Origin: Alphaproteobacteria bacterium
Lineage (GTDB): Bacteria > Pseudomonadota > Alphaproteobacteria > Rickettsiales > UBA998
Length of the DNA: 64,000 bases
NCBI GenBank assembly: GCA_004293935.1
Contig: RDZH01000011.1
Coordinates: forward strand, 121,194 to 185,193
Direction: 5' to 3'
The first letter of the stretch is position 1. The number at the start of each line of letters is the position of its first letter. Both the position numbers and the translations under genes were made by a program. Positions 18,304-25,740 of the stretch are shown in pieces. The notes beneath the pieces were generated by a model, which was given only the letters and a program-made list of their open reading frames with translations, made no database searches and was not told the origin of the DNA.

Positions 18304-19518
18304 ATGCAGAAAATTAATGTCACTACCCCTGTCGTGGAGATGAATGGCGATGAAATGACGCGCATCATTTGGGATTGGATTAAAGAAGAGCTGATTCTTC
18401 CTTATCTGAACATCCAACTTGTTTCGTTTGATTTATCCATCCAAAACCGCGATGCCACAGATGATCGCATCACCATTGAAGCTGCCGAAGCCACAAAACG
18501 CTACGGTGTTGGCATTAAATGCGCGACGATCACACCTGATGAAGCGCGTGTTGCGGAGTTCAACTTAAAACAAATGTGGAAATCTCCCAACGGCACGATT
18601 CGTAATATACTTGGTGGCACTATCTTCCGTGAACCGATTGTTATTCCTGCCATTCCGCGTTATGTACAAGGCTGGACAAAGCCGATTATTGTTGGTCGTC
18701 ATGCTTTTGGTGATCAATATCGCGCTACGGATTTCTCTATACCAAGCAAAGGTACGCTCACACTCACCTTCACCCCTGAAGCGGGTGAACCGATGCATCA
18801 TCATGTCTATGATTTTGAGGGCGCGGGCGTTGCTATGTCCATGTATAATGTCGATGCCTCGATTGAAGGATTTGCCCATGCGTGCTGCCGTTATGCCCTA
18901 GCGCGCTCTATGCCACTCTATCTTTCAACGAAAAATACCATTCTCAAACATTATGACGGTGCGTTTTTGCGCCTGTTTCATGATGTCTTTGAAACCCACT
19001 ATCGCGCTGCTTTTGAGAGCAAAAATCTATTTTACGAACATCGCTTAATTGATGATATGGTGGCGATGGTCATCAAATCTAATGGCGGTTTTGTTTGGGC
19101 GTGTAAAAATTATGATGGTGATGTGCAGTCCGATGTCGTCGCGCAAGGCTTTGGTTCTCTAGGACTCATGACTTCCGTACTCATCACCCCCGATGGCGCA
19201 ACAGTAGAAACCGAAGCAGCACACGGAACAGTCACACGTCATTACCGTCAGCATCAACAAGGCAAAGAAACATCAACCAACCCCATTGCGAGCATTTTTG
19301 CGTGGACGCGTGGCTTGCATTATCGTGCCGAATTTGACGGCAACAAACCTTTAATGCACTTCACCGATCTCTTGGAGCAAGCGTGCATTGATACGGTGCA
19401 ATCAGGGCTTATGACCAAAGACTTGGCTCTATTACTAGATGCTGATCATCCATACCAAACTACACGTCAATTTATGGATGCTATTCGCACGCGCTTAGCA
19501 ACACTTATAGTCGTGTGA
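18304..19518 (+). CDS. icd: NADP-dependent isocitrate dehydrogenase (eukaryote-type subfamily)
   Basis: A 404-residue isocitrate dehydrogenase producing 2-oxoglutarate and NADPH in the TCA cycle. It opens [19 protein letters not shown], the dimeric eukaryote-like subfamily II signature, and continues with [19 protein letters not shown] (substrate loop), [31 protein letters not shown] and [17 protein letters not shown] (cofactor loop). AGGAG eight bases before ATG 18304 fixes the start over a GTG at 18274. Many alphaproteobacteria carry this type. The final codons and stop lie inside a family-2 palindrome (TATAGTC/GACTATA). Confidence 0.97.
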   Translation: MQKINVTTPVVEMNGDEMTRIIWDWIKEELILPYLNIQLVSFDLSIQNRDATDDRITIEAAEATKRYGVGIKCATITPDEARVAEFNLKQMWKSPNGTIRNILGGTIFREPIVIPAIPRYVQGWTKPIIVGRHAFGDQYRATDFSIPSKGTLTLTFTPEAGEPMHHHVYDFEGAGVAMSMYNVDASIEGFAHACCRYALARSMPLYLSTKNTILKHYDGAFLRLFHDVFETHYRAAFESKNLFYEHRLIDDMVAMVIKSNGGFVWACKNYDGDVQSDVVAQGFGSLGLMTSVLITPDGATVETEAAHGTVTRHYRQHQQGKETSTNPIASIFAWTRGLHYRAEFDGNKPLMHFTDLLEQACIDTVQSGLMTKDLALLLDADHPYQTTRQFMDAIRTRLATLIVV

Positions 19519-19570
19519 CTATAACCATATGATGTATCGTGCTTTTTCTATTATATGCACGAAAAAGAAG
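19507..19570. repeat. Family-2 paired-hairpin repeat, degenerate copy on the icd stop codon
   Basis: TATAGTC at 19507-19513 and GACTATA at 19518-19524 flank the icd stop TGA (19516-19518). After a short linker, CGTGC (19538-19542) pairs with GCACG (19557-19561) around a T/A-rich loop. The order matches copy 25067-25193 with the first hairpin shortened. It could also act as a terminator. Confidence 0.6.
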
Positions 19571-19616
19571 TGAAACTAAAAAACCAATAAATTGCTGTTT
19601 TATAATTAAAAGAGAG

Positions 19617-19741
19617 TTCTGCAGAACTCTCAATTCTTGTCATAGCCGCGAAGGCGGGCATCCATGCCATATTATCGTTACTGGATGCCTGCCTACGCAG
19701 GCATGACGAAATTGCTAGTTTATAGGTTATGTAGAAGTTTC
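19617..19741. repeat. Family-1 palindromic repeat, copy 2
   Basis: The core 19639-19707 has left half GTCATAGCCGCGAAGGCGGG and right half CTGGATGCCTGCCTACGCAG ending in ATGAC. Outer inverted arms are TTCTGCAGAACTC (19617-19629) and TTATGTAGAAGTTTC (19726-19740). The intergenic stretch 19519-19818 holds this element, the family-2 copy and the hairpin at 19742; no gene. Confidence 0.8.
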
Positions 19742-19805
19742 ATATAGCACGTGTCAGTAGGTTTGTTCTTTTTTAAGAGCAACCCTACTGAAACGCGCTC
19801 TATAT
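19742..19805. repeat. Long imperfect hairpin (third inverted-repeat type)
   Basis: The left arm begins ATATAGCACGTGTCAGTAGG and the right arm ends CCTACTGAAACGCGCTCTATAT. The two are inverted copies with a two-base indel, and an inner GGTT/AACC plus TTCTT/AAGAG stem tightens the loop. It sits just downstream of the 671-residue protein gene (minus strand) and could terminate it. Confidence 0.7.
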
Positions 19806-19818
19806 GCACGCCAAACGA

Positions 19819-21834
19819 TTATGATACGGCTCTTTGCAGGGTTGCTTCCGCAACTTTACCAACGGGATGTACTGAATCAAGAGATGTTCCCGGTGCTGAA
19901 GGCAGTGCCAAAGAATTCTCTAAATGCGTTACTTTTTCCTGATGGGTGAGTTCAGCAGGCTTATGCTCTGCTACAGGTGCAACATGCTCAGCAGGCTTAT
20001 GCTCTGCAACAGGCGCAACATGCTCAGCAGGCTTATGCTCTACTACAGGTGCAACATGCTCAGCAGGCTTATGCTCTGCAACAACGGGCGTAGTATGCGC
20101 TGGTGCTTCGTGATGCTCAACAGGGGCAACATGTGCATGTGTTTCGTGGGTAGCTACGGTTGCAGCTTCAGTCATGATATTCTCCTTGGATGTTGTGTTA
20201 GATGAAGTTAGGGTTAAATCGTCTGCCTTATCAGATGCACGCGAGAATGTGCGCACCCATGGGCTTTTTTCCATAATGCTGAGGCGTTCTTCAATATGAC
20301 CTTTGACCATATCCGATGTGACACCTGCAACATAGAGGGAATCTTGCGCGGCAAGATACGTTGCCATTTCCTGCATTGTCCCCGCACGTTTTTCTTCTGG
20401 CATTTGCAGAAGCGATTTCGCACAGGTTGCATAGATTTTATCAAATTGCGCAAGTTTTTCTTCTTGCGACAAGTTTTTAGAAGAAAGCATCTCAAGAATG
20501 ATGGATGCACCAAGCGATGCAGTGGTGATCCCGATCAACCAAGGGCGTGCTTGTTCATTTCCTTCTAAGTCACCTTTGCTCAGCTTATGCGCTTCCTTCA
20601 TTGTTTCACGCGCCCAGCACAGAATGTCCGAGAAATTGAACAAACCATTAAATTGCATGGTCTTCGTGCCAACAAATTCACCGAAGCCTTTGATCATGTT
20701 GCCAACATTCTCAATACTCACCACTTCCACAGGTTCTTTTTCTGCTTCATCATGGCGTTTTTTGCGTGCGACATCAGGATTTTCTTCCTTTGCAGGCAGA
20801 ATCGCAACCAGTCCGTTCCCTACGAATGTGGTGGTGTTTAAGATAAGACGTTCCCAGTTGATGGGTTCAGGTGTGAACTTATCGCTACCATCAGGATTTT
20901 TTGCAAGTTCATAACGACCATTGACTTCTAAAGGCTTTTCAGTGTATTCATGTGTTTTATCTCTGCTATTATAAATTGGATCTTTCAAACTATCAGGAAA
21001 TTTATTTCCCTGTTTATCGAGCTTAGGATAAGGTTTTCCGTCTTTATCCGTATCATGATATTTGAACACCTTAATTGGTTTACCTTCTGCATCTTTCTCT
21101 GATTCAAAGACACCTTTCTTCTGATTCACCGCAGAATACATACCTGCTGCTGCCGCTGCCGAACCTACGGTATAAGCAATCGTCACGGAGTTCTTGCGGA
21201 TAAAATCATCGACTTTCTCTAATGTATTGCGTTCAGGGGACACATCATCACGCATAGGCAGTGGATTGCCCGATGCATAAAAATGATTATCCAAGCCTTC
21301 AATGACATGATTAATCTCCGCATTTTTATCACCTGAACCATAACGCAACATAGTGAGTGGCTTAACCACCCCTGCCGCCGTGACGGCAAGGTATGGATCT
21401 CTAACTTTGCTTGCCCACAGACCATCAGCGAAAATCGCGGCATAACCGGGAATAGCAGCATAGCCTGAAAGCTCAATAGTGCGGCTACGGAATTCATCCC
21501 ACGCACTTTGTTTCGCCAAATCTTCACGCGCCACATCCTGACGCTGCACAGCACCACGCACCATGCCCATCTCTTGCAACACGCCAATAAGCTGGCTTTC
21601 ATCTTTCATCGGAGGCAGGGAAAGGACGTTTTCGCCTTCGCGCACATCGGCATATGCTCCGCCAATGCCTTTTTTTGCCAACTGTACGGGCAAGTCACCA
21701 ATTTCTAGTGATGTCGCATCTGCTTTCGGCTTCATGAACGCCTGCACCACGCCCCCTTCACGCTGACGGAAATAAATTTCCGCAATCGGGGAGTCACCAC
21801 TAAATTGGTACAGTCCATCTGTTTTTTTACTCAT
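19819..21834 (-). CDS. 671-residue protein of unknown function with tandem HKPAEHVAPV repeats
   Basis: Not recognised. The N-terminal 130 residues are soluble. Short hydrophobic segments occur near 150-175 (GYAAIPGYAAIFADGLW), 215-235 (VTIAYTVGSAAAAAGMYSA) and 430-450 (LIGITTASLGASIILEML). The middle is highly charged (DTDKDGKPYPKLDKQGNKFP). The C-terminus has His/Ala-rich sequence with four copies of a 12-residue unit EHKPAEHVAPVA. No signal peptide; probably cytosolic or membrane-associated. The gene lies between two intergenic regions and is likely monocistronic. The repeats suggest length variation between strains. Confidence 0.75.
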   Translation of the reverse strand: MSKKTDGLYQFSGDSPIAEIYFRQREGGVVQAFMKPKADATSLEIGDLPVQLAKKGIGGAYADVREGENVLSLPPMKDESQLIGVLQEMGMVRGAVQRQDVAREDLAKQSAWDEFRSRTIELSGYAAIPGYAAIFADGLWASKVRDPYLAVTAAGVVKPLTMLRYGSGDKNAEINHVIEGLDNHFYASGNPLPMRDDVSPERNTLEKVDDFIRKNSVTIAYTVGSAAAAAGMYSAVNQKKGVFESEKDAEGKPIKVFKYHDTDKDGKPYPKLDKQGNKFPDSLKDPIYNSRDKTHEYTEKPLEVNGRYELAKNPDGSDKFTPEPINWERLILNTTTFVGNGLVAILPAKEENPDVARKKRHDEAEKEPVEVVSIENVGNMIKGFGEFVGTKTMQFNGLFNFSDILCWARETMKEAHKLSKGDLEGNEQARPWLIGITTASLGASIILEMLSSKNLSQEEKLAQFDKIYATCAKSLLQMPEEKRAGTMQEMATYLAAQDSLYVAGVTSDMVKGHIEERLSIMEKSPWVRTFSRASDKADDLTLTSSNTTSKENIMTEAATVATHETHAHVAPVEHHEAPAHTTPVVAEHKPAEHVAPVVEHKPAEHVAPVAEHKPAEHVAPVAEHKPAELTHQEKVTHLENSLALPSAPGTSLDSVHPVGKVAEATLQRAVS
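19952..20095 (-). repeat. Four tandem 36-bp repeats inside the 671-residue protein gene
   Basis: Units start at 19952, 19988, 20024 and 20060 (TCAGCAGGCTTATGC on the plus strand) and are nearly identical. Each encodes EHKPAEHVAPV plus Ala or Val. The near identity at DNA level points to recent duplication. Confidence 0.95.
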
Positions 21835-21929
21835 GCACTACCTCGACACCTAGAATGTTCTTTTGTATTCCCACTATCACATAGGATTGTTACATTATGA
21901 TGACGATGCATCAATTTTATAAAAATTTT

Positions 21930-23027
21930 TCAGAGCGACTCATATCCCATAATCGTAAGCCCGTAGCCATCCAGCCCCACAACTTGCTTGGGATGATTGG
22001 TGATGAGGCGCATATGGGTGATGCCTAAATCTTTCAATATTTGCGCGCCAATGCCATATTCGCGTAAATCTTTTTCTCGGCGATCCTGTACCCGTAATCG
22101 CTCCGAAAGAGCGGTGGCACGCGCCGGGCGCAGCAGCACCAGTACACCCGCTTCAACAGTTGAGATACGCTGCAACGCATGGGCAACATCCTTGGCACGC
22201 AAAGAATCCTTATCCCCCAACACATCACTTAATATATCGAGTGTATGCATCCGCACCCACGGCTCGGGATGCGATGCCACATCGCCTTTCACCAAGGCAA
22301 TATGTTCAGCATATTCAATGGTGGTCGTGTAAAGATGCAAGGTCATATCCCCACCAAACTCGCTCGAAAATGGCATGGTATGACGACGTTCCACTAATTT
22401 TTCAGCGCGACGACGATAGGCAATTAAATCGGCAATGCTGGCAATTTTCACGCCATGCTCCTGCGCAAAAGGAATCAAATCAGGCAAGCGCGCCATCTCG
22501 CCATCATCCTTCATGATTTCACAAATCACCCCTGCGGGGCGGAGTCCTGCAAGGCGGGCAATATCCACCGCTGCTTCCGTATGCCCGGCACGCACAAGCA
22601 CCCCCCCATCACGCGCATGAAGCGGGAATACATGCCCCGGTGACACAATATCTTTCGCTTGCGCGTGCGGATCAATCGCCACAGCAATAGTACGGGCGCG
22701 ATCGGCTGCGGAAATACCCGTACTGATGCCTTCACGCGCTTCAATGGATACAGTAAATGCCGTTTCGTGCCGTGATGCATTATGCCGCGCCATGGGCGGC
22801 AAACCTAAGCGATGAATATCTTCCGATGCAAGCGGCAAGCAAATCAAGCCACGCCCATATTTCGCCATGAAGTTAATCACCGCTGCATCTGCAAATTCGG
22901 CAGGAATCACAAGATCGCCTTCATTTTCACGATCCTCATCATCCACTAAAATGCACATACGCCCCTGACGGGCATCATCAATAATTTCCTCAATCGAGGC
23001 AAAAAGCGTGTCGTTTTTCATATGCAC
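21930..23027 (-). CDS. ribBA: RibBA-type riboflavin protein: DHBP synthase fused to a zinc-less GTP cyclohydrolase II-like domain
   Basis: A 365-residue two-domain protein. Residues 1-205 are 3,4-dihydroxy-2-butanone 4-phosphate synthase, with [27 protein letters not shown] and [14 protein letters not shown]. Residues 206-365 resemble GTP cyclohydrolase II, ending [23 protein letters not shown] ([10 protein letters not shown]). The zinc-binding triple cysteine region, normally after RVHSEC, reads [20 protein letters not shown] here and has no cysteine. Many alphaproteobacterial RibBA proteins share this loss, so the second half is probably inactive and a separate RibA exists elsewhere. No FMN riboswitch is visible upstream. 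Confidence 0.92.
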   Translation of the reverse strand: MHMKNDTLFASIEEIIDDARQGRMCILVDDEDRENEGDLVIPAEFADAAVINFMAKYGRGLICLPLASEDIHRLGLPPMARHNASRHETAFTVSIEAREGISTGISAADRARTIAVAIDPHAQAKDIVSPGHVFPLHARDGGVLVRAGHTEAAVDIARLAGLRPAGVICEIMKDDGEMARLPDLIPFAQEHGVKIASIADLIAYRRRAEKLVERRHTMPFSSEFGGDMTLHLYTTTIEYAEHIALVKGDVASHPEPWVRMHTLDILSDVLGDKDSLRAKDVAHALQRISTVEAGVLVLLRPARATALSERLRVQDRREKDLREYGIGAQILKDLGITHMRLITNHPKQVVGLDGYGLTIMGYESL

Positions 23028-23158
23028 TGTGTCGTATCATCATCAATCGCAAAGGTCAAGCATCGCTATCACTCGGTAGAAATAAAATCTTTTCTCGCTA
23101 TCGCGTTCATCATATCGTATAGTCTGCATTCATTATATTATTAGAGGAGACTATTACG

Positions 23159-23758
23159 ATGCCTTATCTATCTTCACGCTTCCTTATTGCAAGCCTTTGT
23201 GTCGCGTGCATATGTTCTACCGCGCCATCTCACGCCATCACATTGGACGAGCAATATCAACAATTACAACCCAATGCGCCTTATACGCCTTCAGTTGGCG
23301 CACCTCTGGCAATGCCCCCTGCTCCTGCTCATCATCATGAAGCAACAGTTTCCGCAGCCGATCCAAGCACCGCAACAGAACCTATGGCAACATTGCCACT
23401 TGTGCTTTCTGGGGGAGTCGGTGAAGAAAGTCGCGCTATTATTCAACAAATGCAATCACAGTACCCACTAAAAATGGTCTTTACAGGGCAAGGCGGGGCG
23501 TATGTTTCTGGCGTGATGGTGACGATCATGGATAAGCACAATAATGAAGTGTTAAGCACCGTAACCGAAGGACCTATTTTGCTGGTAAATATCCCAAAAG
23601 GGAATTATACCGCGCACTGCACATTGGCTAATGAACGCACCAGCGTTGCTCTTGCGCTGAACGCCAAAGGGACGGTGAATAAAGCAGTACGCTTCACTAT
23701 TTCACCCGATGCACCACGCGATAGCGGCACAAATGGTGTGCGCATTGATGTTGATTAA
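23159..23758 (+). CDS. Exported protein with a carboxypeptidase-regulatory-like fold
   Basis: A 199-residue protein with a clear Sec signal peptide (about residues 1-26, ending PSHA) and a Pro/His-rich stretch (35-70). The C-terminal region (GGAYVSGVMVTIMDKHNNEV, then GPILLVNIPKGNYTAHCTL) has the pattern of a carboxypeptidase-regulatory or transthyretin-like beta domain. Probably periplasmic. Function unknown. Preceded by AGAGGAG. It is monocistronic, with a family-1 repeat immediately downstream. Confidence 0.72.
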   Translation: MPYLSSRFLIASLCVACICSTAPSHAITLDEQYQQLQPNAPYTPSVGAPLAMPPAPAHHHEATVSAADPSTATEPMATLPLVLSGGVGEESRAIIQQMQSQYPLKMVFTGQGGAYVSGVMVTIMDKHNNEVLSTVTEGPILLVNIPKGNYTAHCTLANERTSVALALNAKGTVNKAVRFTISPDAPRDSGTNGVRIDVD

Positions 23759-23782
23759 CGCATAGAACTATGAACTACCCAC

Positions 23783-23917
23783 GAAAGCCCTCTGCATAAC
23801 TCCCCTAAAACCATCAAATTCGTCATTCCTGCGTATGCAGGAATCCAGTCGGAAGCGTTGTTCTGGATACCAGCTTATCAAAGGTATGACAAGCACAGCG
23901 AGTTATGCAGAACTTTC
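23783..23917. repeat. Family-1 element, copy 3, with full terminal inverted repeats
   Basis: The clearest complete copy. Left terminus GAAAGCCCTCTGCATAACTC (23783-23802) is the inverted counterpart of GAGTTATGCAGAACTTTC (23900-23917). The core 23822-23890 has the usual two half-hairpins. Total 135 bp, without coding capacity. The surrounding gap 23759-24114 holds no other gene that I can support. Confidence 0.85.
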
Positions 23918-24114
23918 ATCATAAAAATCATAGAATAATGACGTATAGTCATCAAACTGTCATGATTCTGGTGTATGTATAGATTATCAAACGATCTATG
24001 ATAAAGCATACTATGGAAAAATTTATTAACACGGCGTGATAAATTTCGTAAATTCTTTCCATTCGTGCTTGCGTTCGTTCGCTACACACTATATGATACA
24101 ACAAAGAGAAAAAA

Positions 24115-24354
24115 ATGTTTGATCCAACTCATTATATACAAACCATTGGTGACAATTTAGTTTTATGCAGCAATCCTGTTGCGGATGGCGGTTTATCGGC
24201 TATCACTGTGAACATTGGATTGAATGATGAAAATCGTCGTGCGTTTAAGGAATCGATTAAGCGCATGGTATTGAACAAACTTTTTTCTCCAAAATTTGCT
24301 GAGGTGATTTTTTTCGCCTTTGAATTGCAACCCCAACTTTCAAAACGTGCGTAA
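24115..24354 (+). CDS. 79-residue protein of unknown function
   Basis: A small soluble protein starting MFDPTHYIQTIGDNLVLC, preceded by AAAGAG. It has an N-terminal beta-rich part and a C-terminal amphipathic helix (KESIKRMVLNKLFSPKFAEV). No family recognised. It lies 24 bases before the 230-residue gene and is probably co-transcribed with it. Confidence 0.6.
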   Translation: MFDPTHYIQTIGDNLVLCSNPVADGGLSAITVNIGLNDENRRAFKESIKRMVLNKLFSPKFAEVIFFAFELQPQLSKRA

Positions 24355-24378
24355 TAACGGATCACGAGGAAGATAGCC

Positions 24379-25071
24379 ATGACTACTCAAAAGTTGCCAC
24401 ACCATACCATTCCTACCACAGAAAACCTCATTACTGATATATCCAAAGCTCTTGACGCTGTAGGAAACCCTGTGATTGGTATTAATGTAAGCTATGATAA
24501 AGAGGATAACGCGCCGGTTATCGAAGTCATTACCAATAATGCGGTTATTGCAGGAAGTCAACAAGCCACAGTCGTTGCCAATGAGAAAACAAAGGATAAA
24601 ATAGCGGGTACTTTGGATATTGATCTAGAGGTCGTGACAGCGCATGTACATGGCGGTGTTGAGGCAAGTCACACGCAAAAAACGACAGTTGCTGCACCTG
24701 CACCAAAGGTCATTATGGATCCTGAAACCAAGAAAATCACTGTCACGATGGGTGATGATACGATGTTTGCTAAGGATGCCCAACCTATACATACTATGAT
24801 CATCGATCCGCACCGTATGGACAAAGCACAAATGCAGAGCCTTGATCGTCTAGCGGCAGAAGGATTTATGGGGAAAGATGGTCCTGATTTAGTGAAAGAA
24901 GCGACTGGTCTTATCCATTCTGTACGTCCTGATCTTGCACAAGAGCAACAGCATAGCCATCCTCAACCAGAGCAAGCGCAACGAAGTGCGCGTACCAACA
25001 AAGAAGATGGTCTTTGGGTGAATGTGATTAAACCCGATGCAGGCGCACGCGAAGCAGGAAGATCATTATAG
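24379..25071 (+). CDS. 230-residue soluble protein of unknown function
   Basis: Not recognised. The first 80 residues look like an alpha/beta domain (DALDAVGNPVIGINVSYDKE). The middle (residues 95-150) is beta-rich with His (VTAHVHGGVEASHTQ), and the tail is Gln/His-rich (EQQHSHPQPEQAQRSAR). No signal peptide. AGGAAG precedes ATG 24379. Its stop codon TAG (25069-25071) lies within the outer arm of a family-2 palindrome, so the last residues may derive from the inserted repeat. Confidence 0.65.
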   Translation: MTTQKLPHHTIPTTENLITDISKALDAVGNPVIGINVSYDKEDNAPVIEVITNNAVIAGSQQATVVANEKTKDKIAGTLDIDLEVVTAHVHGGVEASHTQKTTVAAPAPKVIMDPETKKITVTMGDDTMFAKDAQPIHTMIIDPHRMDKAQMQSLDRLAAEGFMGKDGPDLVKEATGLIHSVRPDLAQEQQHSHPQPEQAQRSARTNKEDGLWVNVIKPDAGAREAGRSL

Positions 25072-25193
25072 TCATTTGACTAAAAAATGACTCATTTTTT
25101 ACGTCAAGAAAAGACTATACCACTATGATATATAGTGCTTTTACCATTATATACTTGCCGATAAATCGTTAATTATATAATGGAAGCACTATC
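25067..25193. repeat. Family-2 paired-hairpin repeat on the stop codon of the 230-residue gene
   Basis: First hairpin: TATAGTC (25067-25073) pairs with GACTATA (25113-25119), with inner TGAC/GTCA and an A/T-rich AAAAATGA...TCATTTTT core. Second hairpin: TATAGTGCTT (25131-25140) pairs with AAGCACTAT (25184-25192), with inner CCATTATATA/TATATAATGG. Same two-part order as 45968-46068. The rest of the gap to 25364 holds no gene. Confidence 0.8.
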
Positions 25194-25364
25194 ATAGGGA
25201 TAAAAACACTATCCAAACACCCTTGCTTTATGCTATATTAAGGCTAGGGTCATTCAATGTGATAATTCCTCATTTATGGGAGTTCTTATGTTGAAAAATT
25301 TTTGTTTTTTAATGATTTATAGTAATGATCCGTTTACTACATGAATTGCTATAATTCGCTATGA

Positions 25365-25664
25365 ATGAGTGTTGTTATGAAGCGTTTTACTATACCATGT
25401 GATTTTGGCGGACAAAAGCATCCCTTTCATGTTTATGTTGGCGAACCGCATCCCAAAAAACATCCGTTATTGAATCAGTCTAATTGGCTTTCAAGTGAAC
25501 GTGGTGGTTCTATTCCTCAGGATGTGATGAATAGTTTTGAAAAATTATTCAAAATCTCACAGGAAAATAATGTATCGTTTGAAGAATTATGCGTCTATGC
25601 CCTAGGTGCTGCCCAAGAAGGTGGTGCTGAAAATACTGAATCTAGTGGAGGCGGAACGACATAA
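25365..25664 (+). CDS. DUF2610-like cytosolic protein
   Basis: A 99-residue protein matching my recollection of DUF2610, a small family of unknown function seen in Rickettsiales and some other alphaproteobacteria. Matching stretches are KRFTIPCDFGGQKHPFHVYV, HPLLNQSNWLSSERGG, IPQDVMNSFEKL and NNVSFEELCVYAL. The tail is Gly/Ser/Glu-rich. Start is ATG 25365, or possibly ATG 25377 (MKRFTIP, the family's usual opening). It precedes the Gln-rich 713-residue gene by 76 bases. Confidence 0.75.
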   Translation: MSVVMKRFTIPCDFGGQKHPFHVYVGEPHPKKHPLLNQSNWLSSERGGSIPQDVMNSFEKLFKISQENNVSFEELCVYALGAAQEGGAENTESSGGGTT

Positions 25665-25740
25665 GGGCGCGTTCATCATCGCACCATAATCACCTATTCC
25701 CGATCACCCTCTATCACCATATTCTAAGGGAGCAACTACG

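Noticed and set aside
20498..20914. Open frame on the plus strand opposite the 671-residue gene
   Set aside because: It lies wholly inside a long, well-coded minus-strand gene and its translation has no plausible domain.
23028..23158. FMN riboswitch upstream of ribBA
   Set aside because: None of the conserved FMN aptamer core sequences is present in this short divergent gap.
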